This document shows, piece after piece, positions 53,801-62,866 of a stretch of 64,000 bases of DNA. Position numbers and translations under genes: made by a program. The notes under the pieces are model-generated. The model saw only the letters and a list, made by a program, of their open reading frames with translations. It was not told the DNA's origin and did not search any database. Source of the stretch: an uncultured Lacinutrix sp. (GTDB taxonomy: Bacteria > Bacteroidota > Bacteroidia > Flavobacteriales > Flavobacteriaceae); the NCBI RefSeq assembly GCF_947500325.1, contig NZ_CANMRQ010000003.1, positions 124,001 through 188,000 on the forward strand, given 5' to 3'. How positions within the stretch are numbered: the stretch's first letter is position 1; every line of letters starts with the position of its first letter.

Positions 53801-53901
53801 GAATTAAAAACCATACTAATTCTGAATTACAAAAGATTAGTAATCCAAATTTTAGTTATATTAAAATAGAAACCAACTCTTATATTGGCAACCCAAATTA
53901 A
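50812..53901 (+). CDS. Large GT-C-like membrane protein with NTF2-like and FxLYD-like domains
   Basis: A 1029-residue inner-membrane protein. About ten to twelve helices fill residues 1-575; the first external loop holds ETTYDALIH and MSYPPLVH, acidic and aromatic positions reminiscent of GT-C glycosyltransferases, and the whole resembles the PTPS-related (PF10131) membrane family. After a further helix (about 605-625) come an NTF2-like domain (about 640-745; NTLVAYYDALDFKAF) and two FxLYD-like beta domains (about 770-870 and 890-980). The last base of its stop is the first base of the next gene's ATG (TAATG). It is probably a lipid-linked-sugar-dependent transferase or polymerase-like protein; I cannot name a substrate. 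Confidence 0.65.
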   Translation: MKETSNKYLISAILLGLAFHGTSIFFTLETTYDALIHLFFADHYANSWFEPWNYKWYTGFTVMSYPPLVHQSIAIFSMIGGLKFGLFSVALISIVLFITGVYRFSLLITGHKTAAGYAALLAVFSSSFVETLHVFGQLPSIVGISILMHALPEIYLWLKTGKHWYLMTSLSLIAVTVTSHHVTPIFGMVFFIFPLIGMVIMDVSKEQVETIKAITFKLFLNSFFKLFKRIVSFGLLSLIIIIGCILPYWINSKNNPITQVPIPHGSRDNFLEITSSGLVFFLIPWGILLVLLPYIFYRYYSKRYLFFGLSITILTILGTGGTTPIPRKVLGETAFNILTLDRFTLWASIMSLPILGEFAYRFVQGDLKTLIQSKFGAIYHRIIGGILAGLFVFMTIFTMSLGYFRPSQPQKIKMLPIVNFLNQDDHDKWRFLTLGFGDQMAWLSSQTNAMTVDGNYHSARRLPELTTRPIERLENSKFKGVAGIGSLQQFLTTPEKYNLKYIFSNDKFYDPILYFCGWQRLRQLENGIMVWERLNIPPISSILPKDDVSKWQKILWGIVPLITVLLAFMLNIQALWIKALQTKLKKQPVFLSYKSNYSKFSNTILKTTHAWSIILAISVFYGIYQFYIKNDSQRSPENTLVAYYDALDFKAFETAYNLIDPESNISIAQYMLEVSVTDGLLSSYAKLDAIKTEITNKNDSLATAKVITNWITPLEKINRVDYKSLAKHRGKWYILPEDLDTDLPPDQLYSNNTTSYFNQGRRRITTEQTHHEDVLKQPVLEVLSAKLVKYNKHYAIIGEVQNIDNVPADVFLKGTLYNDNNKELATYNAKYHVKHKLMPKETSSFKINFEGIAWSKTKDSIPKTFNPDEFTPIEFEEQPTKFNIQAAGNVSGSDLYKNIVLSNIEINNKTINGSLFNSGIQEITVPQLLLTYYDENKTMVWVDHLFIKNGIRQQRKQDFEYTFLENDTLKIITDNMENVFVNGLPNKDISNKTVPNRIKNHTNSELQKISNPNFSYIKIETNSYIGNPN

Positions 53902-55121
53902 TGCATTTAAAATATACACATATACTCTTTTTTGGCTTGATTTTATTATCATCGTTTACTCTAATAAAACAGAGTGAAACAGCTTTAGATATAAAATTAC
54001 TAACCGCACAAACCGAGTTTAAAGTTGGTAGCGACATTGAATTAAAATTTTCAGTCTCTCAAAATGCCAAGCCTTTACTTTATTGTTCTAATAGTTACGG
54101 ATCTACAGTAATCGATCCAATTATTGAAAATAATGTGGTTAAATATAAAATTCCCCCAAACATAAATTCTAAAATAGGTATTGTTAACTGGAAATTAATT
54201 AAAAATAATAGCACTATGCTTTCTGGTCAGTTTCATTTAAACCCAAAACAAGAAGTCGCTACTATGGAAACCTATATTGGGCCACCAAGTATTGAAGCTG
54301 GTGGAATAGATTTTACTATGCTAGTAGTCATTCCTACTGATTCTTTAGATAACCCTTTAGCAGAGAACACTCTTGTTACTGCCAAACATCAGTTTTTAAG
54401 TACTGAAGACAATGAAGCTATATTCACCAAAAATTTAATTAGTTATAAAAACATATATTCTCAAAAAGAAAGTGGTCGCATGCTTGTCTCTTCAGAAAGC
54501 CTTACTGTTAATTCTAAAGAATTTACAGTAACCGTTTTTCCTGCAATTCCTGCCGATTTTACAGTTTTAGCAAAACGCCCACATGATTATGCAGATGGGA
54601 ATCAAATTACAATATTCGAAACTTCTATTATTAAAGACAAACAAGGCAACATAGTTATTGATGGGACTTATGTTAACTTCTTTGTTACTAACGAAAAAGG
54701 AAATGTTTTAAAAACATCTGGAACAACTATTAATGGCACAGCAATAGCAAAGATGATTCATCCAGACTATGAAACTAAATGGACCATTAAAGCATATGTA
54801 GAAGGCATGGCAGAGAGTAATACTATTGCTATAGATTACAAAAAAGTAATACATGATTTTGAAGTTGATTTTTCTAAAAACAATAGAGCTATTACTATTG
54901 GTCCTCTACAAAGTTTTATGAAACAAATGATACCAGATGGATTACAAGTTAAACTTCTGGTATACAAAAATGATAAGCTTATAGAAGCACTTTCGAAAAC
55001 AACAATTGACGGTTACGTTCTTTTTAATTTGAAATCTGATCTATTTAAAAATGATAAGTATAACATCGTTATTAAAACCGCTGGAATAGAAAAAAAATAT
55101 AATTCTAAAGCATTATGGTAA
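53901..55121 (+). CDS. Exported Ig-like beta-sandwich protein of unknown function
   Basis: A 406-residue protein with an N-terminal hydrophobic segment (about 7-24) that acts as signal or anchor. The rest is a string of about four beta-sandwich modules (KVGSDIELKFSVSQNAKPLL; IEAGGIDFTMLVVIPTDSLDN; NQITIFETSIIKDKQGN as in invasin/Big_1-type domains; a final FEVDFSKNNRAITIGPLQ). No enzyme motif seen. It overlaps both neighbours (1 and 7 bp), so the three genes are a translationally coupled unit; it probably works outside the inner membrane with the GT-C-like protein and the GH5-like enzyme. Confidence 0.65.
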   Translation: MHLKYTHILFFGLILLSSFTLIKQSETALDIKLLTAQTEFKVGSDIELKFSVSQNAKPLLYCSNSYGSTVIDPIIENNVVKYKIPPNINSKIGIVNWKLIKNNSTMLSGQFHLNPKQEVATMETYIGPPSIEAGGIDFTMLVVIPTDSLDNPLAENTLVTAKHQFLSTEDNEAIFTKNLISYKNIYSQKESGRMLVSSESLTVNSKEFTVTVFPAIPADFTVLAKRPHDYADGNQITIFETSIIKDKQGNIVIDGTYVNFFVTNEKGNVLKTSGTTINGTAIAKMIHPDYETKWTIKAYVEGMAESNTIAIDYKKVIHDFEVDFSKNNRAITIGPLQSFMKQMIPDGLQVKLLVYKNDKLIEALSKTTIDGYVLFNLKSDLFKNDKYNIVIKTAGIEKKYNSKALW

Positions 55122-56629
55122 GTATTAATAGAAACATAACACGGGTTATTTTAATACTCTCATATATTATTATTATAGCTTTAATTATATATGGAATTAG
55201 TGCTTTATATAGTTACTTAAATACCGGAGCAGATAGAAGTGCTATGCTGCATACAGAGATTAAAAAGATTGATCAATATTTACCAAAAGTGATTTGGAAA
55301 CCTTTAAATAATGACGGTAGACCAATGGATCCTGAAACTTTAAAGGCAATAGAAAATGACTATTTAGATGCTTGGTTTGTTAAACATGTTGCTTATAAAA
55401 CTAATGCGCTTGATGGGATTAAGGATTATTACACAGATAATGCCCGTTTAAATCTTTACAATTTTGTGGAATTAAATACTGCTAGTAATACCAGTATAGC
55501 CTCTACTACTTTAGAACACCATCCAGTATTAGAGTTTTTTAGTGAAGATGGCCAATTAGCTGTTATTACAGATAAAGATGTTATTGAATACAAGCAAATT
55601 TTTAAAAATAAAAAGCTTGCCTTAGAGTCTACTGAAAAATCAACTTATAAAATAGTCTTACTTCTAGAAGATGGCTTTTGGCGCATTAGGCATATTGTAA
55701 AAGTAAATACTCAAGATTATAAAACAGAAACCAAAGCTGTTGTAGCTACAAATCTTAATATTAAAGGCATTAATTACTATCCACAGGCTTCTCCATGGGA
55801 TATGTTTGGTGATTCTTTTTCTAAAGATATTATTGCTAAAGATTTTAAAATAATAAAAGAAGCTGGCTTAAATACTATTCGTGTTTTTGTACAATATGAA
55901 GATTTTGGTAAAGCCAAAGTTAATATGCAAAAACTAGAAAAATTAAAACAAACATTAGATATTGCCAAAGTAAATAAACTTAAGGTAGTAGTAACTCTTT
56001 TTGATTTTTATGGTGATTATTCTGTTTTAGATTGGACATTAAATAGACATCATGCAGAAACTATTATTAATGCTTTAAAAACTCATGATGCCATTATTGC
56101 TTGGGACATTAAAAACGAACCAAACTTAGATTTTGAATCTAGAGGGAAAAATAATGTAATTGCTTGGTTAGATAATATGATAGATTTAGTGAAATCTATA
56201 GATGACCAACGTCCAGTAACTATTGGTTGGTCTAACACAGAAAGTGCTATTATTTTAAAAGACAAAGTAGACTTTGTGTCTTTTCATTTTTATGATGCTA
56301 TAGATACTTTAGAGGCTTCTATTAAAACGCTTAAAAAGGAGATCACTCAAAAACCTATAGTTATGGGAGAGTTTGGATTGTCTTCTTATAATGGATTATG
56401 GAATCCTTTTGGTAACTCGGATAAAGATCAAGCCAACTATCATAAAAAAGCCCAAGAAATAATTGCTAATAACGATCTACAATTTATGTCTTGGACTTTA
56501 TACGATTTTAAAAACGTTCCAAAAGAAGTTGTTGGTAGATTACCCTGGCGTAAAAATGCTCAAAAGCAATTTGGGTTTATTAATCTAATAGGGGGAAAAA
56601 AGCCTGCGTTTAAATATATTTCTAATTAG
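55115..56629 (+). CDS. Membrane-tethered GH5-like glycoside hydrolase with NTF2-like domain
   Basis: A 504-residue protein with an N-terminal membrane helix (about 10-32), an NTF2-like domain (about 75-200), and a GH-A clan TIM barrel (about 212-504). Barrel motifs: GINYYPQASPWDMF, LNTIRVFVQYEDF, the acid/base Glu335 in WDIKNEPN, and the nucleophile Glu419 in VMGEFGLSSY. The pair fits GH5-type enzymes. The NTF2-like domain recalls the one in the first gene of the operon. Overlap of 7 bp with the Ig-like gene. As in several exopolysaccharide loci, it may trim or release the product made by the machinery. Confidence 0.8.
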   Translation: MVSINRNITRVILILSYIIIIALIIYGISALYSYLNTGADRSAMLHTEIKKIDQYLPKVIWKPLNNDGRPMDPETLKAIENDYLDAWFVKHVAYKTNALDGIKDYYTDNARLNLYNFVELNTASNTSIASTTLEHHPVLEFFSEDGQLAVITDKDVIEYKQIFKNKKLALESTEKSTYKIVLLLEDGFWRIRHIVKVNTQDYKTETKAVVATNLNIKGINYYPQASPWDMFGDSFSKDIIAKDFKIIKEAGLNTIRVFVQYEDFGKAKVNMQKLEKLKQTLDIAKVNKLKVVVTLFDFYGDYSVLDWTLNRHHAETIINALKTHDAIIAWDIKNEPNLDFESRGKNNVIAWLDNMIDLVKSIDDQRPVTIGWSNTESAIILKDKVDFVSFHFYDAIDTLEASIKTLKKEITQKPIVMGEFGLSSYNGLWNPFGNSDKDQANYHKKAQEIIANNDLQFMSWTLYDFKNVPKEVVGRLPWRKNAQKQFGFINLIGGKKPAFKYISN

Positions 56630-56668
56630 TGAAAACTATCTACAATATTAACAACATATAAATAATCT

Positions 56669-57496
56669 TTATTTTTTATTATATGACACCCATTTCCTAG
56701 GAACTCTTCTTAAATAAGTTTCTGTAAAAATATTATCTGGTATTCCTACATTGTATTTTATATCTATATAGTTGACATAGGTAGATTCTCCAGTTTGAAT
56801 ATTAGTCATAGAAAATGCAGTGATTGTATCATAATTTTGAATCTTCTCTACTTTATCTACGCGATATTCTCTTTGTTTATCTCCATTTTTATCATAATAA
56901 ACACGCTTTGTAGGAACAAACGTTTTCTTATCTATCCACGTATAAAAATAAGAAAACTCAACTGCAGAAGTATTTTTAGGAGTACTCTTAACCTCATAGT
57001 AATCATCGGTAGTTTTGATTAACTCGTGAGTATCTAATTTAGGCAACCTACCTGTTACATCTTCATATACAAATTGAGACCCTACAAAACTACTTCGCTT
57101 ATCTGATCCTGCTAATCGTTTAACCAAATCCATGGCAGGTAAATAAATCCATCGGTCATCATCTTTTTTTGTGTTTTTCCAAACCATAAATACCATTTTT
57201 CTAATATCCGCAGGTTTCTTAAAATAAGAATACCATTTTTGGCCCAATCCAGAAGCATCATTTTTTCTAATAAGAACAAGTTCTCTATTCATTACAACTT
57301 TACCATTCTTGTTTTTTATATCCATATTAACTACATTAATTCTGTCGTCTCCATTATATTTGAATACCTTATTGGCTTTGTTTACAATGTCCTCTACATT
57401 CTGTGCTTGAGTGTTTTGCATAGCAAAACTGCAAAGAAATAGTAATACAAAAAACGTTTTATTAAATGTCATCTCAAATTTATTTTTTTGTTTCAT
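56669..57496 (-). CDS. Periplasmic LolA-like outer-membrane lipoprotein-sorting protein
   Basis: A 275-residue exported protein with signal peptide (about 9-32, ending TQAQ; Met9 is an alternative start). The half-barrel pattern VNMDIKNKNGKVVMNRELVLI, KKPADIRKMVFMVWKN, DDRWIYLPAMDLVKRLAGSD and VGSQFVYEDVTGRLP (partly conserved) is that of the LolA-like/DUF1329-related family (PF17131). It starts 1 bp after the RND transporter gene ends. With that transporter it probably carries a hydrophobic substrate across the periplasm. Confidence 0.82.
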   Translation of the reverse strand: MKQKNKFEMTFNKTFFVLLFLCSFAMQNTQAQNVEDIVNKANKVFKYNGDDRINVVNMDIKNKNGKVVMNRELVLIRKNDASGLGQKWYSYFKKPADIRKMVFMVWKNTKKDDDRWIYLPAMDLVKRLAGSDKRSSFVGSQFVYEDVTGRLPKLDTHELIKTTDDYYEVKSTPKNTSAVEFSYFYTWIDKKTFVPTKRVYYDKNGDKQREYRVDKVEKIQNYDTITAFSMTNIQTGESTYVNYIDIKYNVGIPDNIFTETYLRRVPRKWVSYNKK

Positions 57497-57497
57497 A

Positions 57498-60143
57498 TTA
57501 ATTTATTTTTTTGGGCTTAAAAAACCGTTCTAAAGTATTAATTAATGCAGGTAATAAAAGAAGTGTAATAATACCTGAGAGCACTAAGATACTAGCTAAT
57601 AGAATACCTACTGTTTTATATGGGATTAAATTTGAAAGCAATAATGGTAAAAAACCAATAGCAATAACTATAACATTTCTAGTTATCGCTCTTGAAGGTT
57701 CACCAAACATAATTACAGAGGCTTCTTTCCAATTTCCAGTTTTTTCAATCGCTGCTCTAGAACGCACTAAAAAGTGTATTGAAAAATCAATAGCTAATCC
57801 AAGAGCTAAAGACGATAATACAGCAACTGGCATATCGTAATCTTTTCCTATATAACCTATAACTCCATATATGATAGCGATTGTTAAACTAAGCGGTAAC
57901 ATACATAGGAAAGCCCATTTTACAGAACGAAAAAGGAAAGTCATCATAAAAAATACAATAACAAAACTTCCTAAAAAGGCTTTTAACATACCATTTACCA
58001 TTCTTTGTTGCCAAATGACATTAATATAGGTTAAACCAAACCATTCGTATTTTAAGCTTGTAGGTGGCTCATTATTTTTAAAAAAACGATCTACTGCCGC
58101 TATCGTTTTTTCCATATCCTTATTATCTCCACTTTTTAATTGTAACCAAAGGTTTAATCCATTAAAATTAGTATCAACACAGTGTCTTAATCGTTCTGGT
58201 AAATGGCTGTTTTGGTAGGAAATAATACACTGTCCAACACCAGAAAAAGTTTCAGGTAATTTATAATAATCTCCCTTTCCTTCATGTAATTCTTTATTTA
58301 TTTTTTTTACTAATTGCGTTAAACTATTAATTTTACCAACACCACCTTCTTCGATAAGATAAGTTTCTAGTTTTGAAATATAATTAAGAACTTCTGGTTG
58401 CTTAAAAATTTGAGTATTCGCTAAAGCATTGAGTTCTATTTCACTCGTTAACTCTTCCCAAATCTCCATTTCTTCATCAGTCTCGCTGTAATCTATTATA
58501 TCGAATAAATTATTGATAATATTCTTATAAACAGTAGCTTCATCTGCTTTTACGTTCACTGTTTGTATTAATGAATCTATTTTATCTTTATAGCTAGTAT
58601 CTACTATTTTTGCCATAAAAAAGGCATCGCTTATTTTTTGAATTTCACGTTTAACTTCTGTTCCAGTTTTTTCTCTTTCTTTATCTTTAGTAAGGCTTAA
58701 AAAGGCCATATATGTACCTCCAAAATGTTTATTCAACTCACTATCTGCTTTTCGTATAGGATGATCTTTAGTAAACCATTTAACAGGATTATCGTTTATA
58801 GTAATAAGTGATATTCCATATATTGATAGCGCAAATAATATTATAGATCCTAGAAGTATTTTTTTAGAATGACGTCTTGTAACACGGCTCCATGATTGTA
58901 ATACTTTAATTAATTTATTACTTTCTCCATCTTCTTTAACTCCAAAATTTTCTAATGTCTTTTTAGACATTAACATGATATAAGCAGGAATAAAGCAAAT
59001 AGTTAATAACCATGCAAACAGAATGCCGAAGGCTACAAAAATTCCAAATATCTGTACAGGAGGAATTGGTGTAAGTGCTAGAGATGCAAAACCTGCAGCC
59101 GAAGTTAATGACGTAAATAACATGGGTCTGAATAATTCCTTCATAACCAATTCTAATGTACGTTTTCGATCTTTAACTTCTTGATATTTATCAAAAAATT
59201 CAGAAAGTATATGTATGGAATCTAATACAGCAATGGGCATAATAAAAATAGGAATCATAGAACTCATAATATGTACAGTATTACCAGTCGCTATTAATAA
59301 TCCCATGGTACATATAACTGAAACCATAGCCACAATCATAGGGCTTAATATTAACTTTAGCTTTTTAAAGAAAAACAACATTAATAAGAATATACACAAC
59401 ATAGCTATTGGAGCTGTAATTCCCATTTGAATAAACATTTCTATTCCAAAAGTATCTTCAGCTACAGGTAATCCTGTTATATGAAATGTATCATCTCCTT
59501 TATAAGTCGCTATTTTTTCTTGTAGCTTTGAAGAAATTTCATAAGAAATATCCTTAGAACTAATAGGAATATATAAACACAGTGCCTTACCATCTTCAGA
59601 AACAATAGTATTTTTAAACATATTATTGCTTAAAAGTTTATTCTTTATTTCTAATGCTTCTGCTTCTGTTTTAGGAGCATTAGGCATTAACCAATCAAAT
59701 TTTAAAACTCCTAATCCTATTGGTTCAATATGGTCTATATTAGACGGAGACATAACATCACGTTTAATAACGCCTCTATAGGATACAACCTCTTCTTTAG
59801 ATAGAGCATCTTTCGTAGTATTAGAACTATCTGTAACATTTACTACTTCTTGAAGACTATATACATATTGACTTAACTCATGGATTTTAGTAAGAGACGT
59901 TTTATTAAATACACCATTGGGATGAGTCTCATTTATAACACCCATAACAATAATGTCATGCATATTATATCGTTCTTTTAATTCATTATGCATAATTCGA
60001 ACCGGTTCGTTTTCAGACAACATGTTTTCCGGATCTGTATCAATTTTTATTTGAGGAATAAACAGTAACAAAATAATTGTAATTGCCAGCATTATAACTA
60101 CAACTAGTTTGGGTTTATTTATTGAAAAGGATAATAACTTCAT
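57498..60143 (-). CDS. RND/MMPL-family transporter
   Basis: An 881-residue inner-membrane exporter with the duplicated RND layout: a first helix (8-30), a large periplasmic loop (about 31-220), helices about 225-390, a linker, a second large loop (about 440-700) and helices 705-875. Motifs include SSMIPIFIMPIAVLDSIHIL and AVLSSLALGLAIDFSIHFLVR, whose acidic residues in the helices carry the proton relay. The MMPL/HpnN branch moves lipids and other hydrophobic compounds. Flanked by a LolA-like protein (1 bp gap) and an outer-membrane barrel (30 bp gap), together a likely trans-envelope route. Confidence 0.88.
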   Translation of the reverse strand: MKLLSFSINKPKLVVVIMLAITIILLLFIPQIKIDTDPENMLSENEPVRIMHNELKERYNMHDIIVMGVINETHPNGVFNKTSLTKIHELSQYVYSLQEVVNVTDSSNTTKDALSKEEVVSYRGVIKRDVMSPSNIDHIEPIGLGVLKFDWLMPNAPKTEAEALEIKNKLLSNNMFKNTIVSEDGKALCLYIPISSKDISYEISSKLQEKIATYKGDDTFHITGLPVAEDTFGIEMFIQMGITAPIAMLCIFLLMLFFFKKLKLILSPMIVAMVSVICTMGLLIATGNTVHIMSSMIPIFIMPIAVLDSIHILSEFFDKYQEVKDRKRTLELVMKELFRPMLFTSLTSAAGFASLALTPIPPVQIFGIFVAFGILFAWLLTICFIPAYIMLMSKKTLENFGVKEDGESNKLIKVLQSWSRVTRRHSKKILLGSIILFALSIYGISLITINDNPVKWFTKDHPIRKADSELNKHFGGTYMAFLSLTKDKEREKTGTEVKREIQKISDAFFMAKIVDTSYKDKIDSLIQTVNVKADEATVYKNIINNLFDIIDYSETDEEMEIWEELTSEIELNALANTQIFKQPEVLNYISKLETYLIEEGGVGKINSLTQLVKKINKELHEGKGDYYKLPETFSGVGQCIISYQNSHLPERLRHCVDTNFNGLNLWLQLKSGDNKDMEKTIAAVDRFFKNNEPPTSLKYEWFGLTYINVIWQQRMVNGMLKAFLGSFVIVFFMMTFLFRSVKWAFLCMLPLSLTIAIIYGVIGYIGKDYDMPVAVLSSLALGLAIDFSIHFLVRSRAAIEKTGNWKEASVIMFGEPSRAITRNVIVIAIGFLPLLLSNLIPYKTVGILLASILVLSGIITLLLLPALINTLERFFKPKKIN

Positions 60144-60173
60144 GGGGTAATTATTAGATTTTTTCTATTTTAC

Positions 60174-61466
60174 TTAAAAACTCCGTTTTAAGCCTACATA
60201 TATATTATTATTGTTTTGAAATTGATTCCAAAACGTAGTATCGTTTTCTCCCATAAATAAGTTCCCACCAGCTTCAATCTTCCAAGCATCTGTTAGTTTA
60301 TAAGAAACATTGGGTCTTAAATAAGCATCATTATCTGAAATGGAATAATAGGAAAAAAGAGATAATTTTAATTTTTGTTTTACTAAAAGTTTAGTTAATC
60401 GCAATGTAATCATATCTCTAAGGCGATTAGGTTTTGCAGCACCTGTAGGCAAAGTATTAATCATATTATTATACTTTACAACCATTTCCGCATAATATTG
60501 AATACCAAATGATAAATCATTCTTTAAATCTCTAGTATAACCCAATAAAAATATCCACTGACTATTTCTAACAGAAAAGTCTTCACCATTAGCATCATCT
60601 ATAGAATGATAATATCCTGCTTCAAAACTTGTTATTCCTTTAAAAAGATTGCCTTCAAAACTTAAACCATGTACACTCAACTTAGGGAATGTTAAATTTC
60701 CATTTTGCAAGTCTAAACCAGCAGGACTTTTCCAGTAGCCATAATAACCATATAAAGCTAAATCAAATCCTTTTACATTTTTTCTTGCTCTCCAATGGAT
60801 TTCATTGTTTTTAAACCAAGTATTTTGCTTTGTTATATTAATTGGATTACTATTACCAACAAAAGCATTTTGAAAAGGGTTGAAAAAGGACAAACGTTTC
60901 CCTGTAGGAAAAACATCACTATTAAAAGCAGGTACATATACAGTGTTAAATTCAAACCATGGTAAGTAAACGGTTAATTTAACAGCATCAGAGTATGATT
61001 TCAAGTACTCCAACTCTCTACCAATAAAGAACGACTGCCAATCTTTAGGGAATAAATCATTTACAAATAGCATATCTCCTTTTCCCCACGTTAAAATTTG
61101 TCGCCCAATCTTAACATCAAACCATTTTGAAGGTGTTAAAAACAAATTAGCTTCTCTTAAGTTTATTAAAAACTTGCCTTGCTGAGAATCGTAAATAAAA
61201 TCAGTTTTTAATTTTATTTCAGAAGCATCGGTCCAATGGTCTAATTGCAATTGCAATCTGGTTTCACTTAAACTAAAAGAATTACTTTGGTATGGATCGC
61301 TTTGTAATCTTGGTCCATGTCTAGAATCTATAAACCCTTGCCATTCTATTGGAAGATCAGAAAATTTAAAATCTTCAGTTTTTTCTGTTTTTTCTTGAGC
61401 TTGGATTTGCCAACAAGACAACATAATAAGTTGATATAAAAAACAATAAAACAATAACGTTTTCAT
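60174..61466 (-). CDS. Outer-membrane beta-barrel protein (DUF1302-like)
   Basis: A 430-residue exported protein with signal peptide 1-23 (IQAQ). The body is a series of amphipathic beta strands (RLQLQLDHWTDASEIKLKTDF, FDVKIGRQILTWGKGDMLFVNDL, each written in part) and the C-terminus ends in VGLKRSF with the terminal Phe used for barrel insertion. The GRQILTWG segment is typical of DUF1302-like barrels, which occur next to LolA-like and RND genes in other phyla as well. First gene of the leftward trio. Confidence 0.75.
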   Translation of the reverse strand: MKTLLFYCFLYQLIMLSCWQIQAQEKTEKTEDFKFSDLPIEWQGFIDSRHGPRLQSDPYQSNSFSLSETRLQLQLDHWTDASEIKLKTDFIYDSQQGKFLINLREANLFLTPSKWFDVKIGRQILTWGKGDMLFVNDLFPKDWQSFFIGRELEYLKSYSDAVKLTVYLPWFEFNTVYVPAFNSDVFPTGKRLSFFNPFQNAFVGNSNPINITKQNTWFKNNEIHWRARKNVKGFDLALYGYYGYWKSPAGLDLQNGNLTFPKLSVHGLSFEGNLFKGITSFEAGYYHSIDDANGEDFSVRNSQWIFLLGYTRDLKNDLSFGIQYYAEMVVKYNNMINTLPTGAAKPNRLRDMITLRLTKLLVKQKLKLSLFSYYSISDNDAYLRPNVSYKLTDAWKIEAGGNLFMGENDTTFWNQFQNNNNIYVGLKRSF

Positions 61467-61521
61467 AAATGAATAGTCTTGTAGTTTAGTAGGGTTTAAA
61501 AGCCTTTTGGCGTATTTTTAA

Positions 61522-61529
61522 CAAATATA
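61522..61529 (-). promoter_or_regulatory. Candidate -7 box of the barrel-RND-LolA operon
   Basis: CAAATATA on the + strand is TATATTTG on the minus strand, a perfect TAnnTTTG match, 56 bp before the start codon. The -33 element is not clear. Confidence 0.4.
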
Positions 61530-61630
61530 TTTATATTTTTTTTACCACCATTAAAAAGTGTTTATATTTAAAAATACCCTTGTAAATCTATAGACTAAAT
61601 CATATATCTCATTTAATTATTTAATATAGG

Positions 61631-62839
61631 TTAAACAGAAATTATTTTAGTTTCATAATTTTTTTTATAAATACATTTTTTAAAAGTATTTAAATACATT
61701 TCTGTAATTTTTCCCATCGGATATGCAGTTGCTGCTTTATAATTTGTTTTACCTAAAGTAATTCTATAAGCTTCATTTGTTATAATAGTTTCTATAGCAT
61801 TTGCTAAACTATTTACAGATGTTGGATCAAAAAACTCACCTTGATATCCTTCATCTTTTACTAATAGCGCTAAATCCCCTAAATCTGGCATGACTACAGC
61901 TTTCCCATAACTTCCAGCTTGATGTAATACGCCAGAACTTCCTGTTGTAGACGTGTATGGAAAAACAACTACAGCACTTTCTCTAAATAAGGTTGGCACT
62001 TCATATTCTTCTACATAACCTGTAAATCTTACTTGTGGTATATGCTTATATTGTTCTTGTACTTTAGCTAAATAACCAGGTACATTTGGATTATCTGTTC
62101 CAGCAATTACAACTTCTAAATCTAAGCCCGTAGATTGTCTTACTTTTTCTACAGCTTCAATCATAGCTTCTACTTTTTTATACGTTCCAAATTTTCCAAA
62201 GGCCATAACTTGCATTGGTCCAGTAGGTAAGCTATAATCTGGTTGCTCTTCTGTTATTTCAAACGTACCATGAGGAATTAATTTTACGTTTTTAACATTG
62301 TATTTTTTTTCTAAAATAGTTACATATTTTTGCATTGTTACAGCAACAGTATCTGCTTGTAATATCAACCTTGTAAGTGTTGTACCTATAAAGCCATATA
62401 TTTTTTGCATTAATTTATTAGATGTAAATCCTGCAGAACCCAAGTCTACTTCTTCCAAAATGTTGTGTAATAAAACGATATTTGGAATGCGTTTAAGCTT
62501 ACAAACTAAAGGCAACATTAAACCTAAGGCTGCAGCAATTTTTTTATCTCCAAATTTCATGAATTGTAAATTAAACAATACTGTATCTGGTTTTGTTTTA
62601 TGTATTGCCTTAGTAACATTTATAATATTAGAATAGCTATTAAATTCCCAGCACTCTTTTACTGTAACTTTACATCCTTTTCCTGTAAAAGAAAGCTCTT
62701 TAGGATTTGTTGTCTTATCTGTTAGCAATACTATTTCTGTAATATCATCTTTTTGTCTAAAATGTTTTACTAAATGATATGCATATTCATTTAAAGTAAC
62801 TTTACTTGGCGGATAGGCTGTAACTATAGCTAATTTCAT
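61631..62839 (-). CDS. GT4-family glycosyltransferase
   Basis: A 402-residue GT-B fold enzyme. N-terminal Rossmann half with LAIVTAYPPSKVTLNEYAYHL and LLHNILEEVDLG; C-terminal half with VMAFGKFGTYKKVEAMIEAVE, EVVIAGTDNPNVPGY, RFTGYVEEYEVPTLF and VVVFPYTSTTGSSGVLHQAGSYGKAVV, in which the usual EPxGL(x)xxEA region is replaced by TGSSGVLHQAGSYG. The sugar donor cannot be told from the sequence. Its promoter shares an element with the REC-GT2 operon; a flippase gene lies just upstream on the same strand (112 bp gap). Confidence 0.87.
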   Translation of the reverse strand: MKLAIVTAYPPSKVTLNEYAYHLVKHFRQKDDITEIVLLTDKTTNPKELSFTGKGCKVTVKECWEFNSYSNIINVTKAIHKTKPDTVLFNLQFMKFGDKKIAAALGLMLPLVCKLKRIPNIVLLHNILEEVDLGSAGFTSNKLMQKIYGFIGTTLTRLILQADTVAVTMQKYVTILEKKYNVKNVKLIPHGTFEITEEQPDYSLPTGPMQVMAFGKFGTYKKVEAMIEAVEKVRQSTGLDLEVVIAGTDNPNVPGYLAKVQEQYKHIPQVRFTGYVEEYEVPTLFRESAVVVFPYTSTTGSSGVLHQAGSYGKAVVMPDLGDLALLVKDEGYQGEFFDPTSVNSLANAIETIITNEAYRITLGKTNYKAATAYPMGKITEMYLNTFKKCIYKKNYETKIISV

Positions 62840-62866
62840 GATGTATATATTTAAGTTATTATTAAT

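Noticed and set aside
61940-61955. TGTAGACGTGTATGG similar to the shared promoter element
   Set aside because: It lies inside the GT4 coding region, matches only in part and has no -7 box at the correct spacing.
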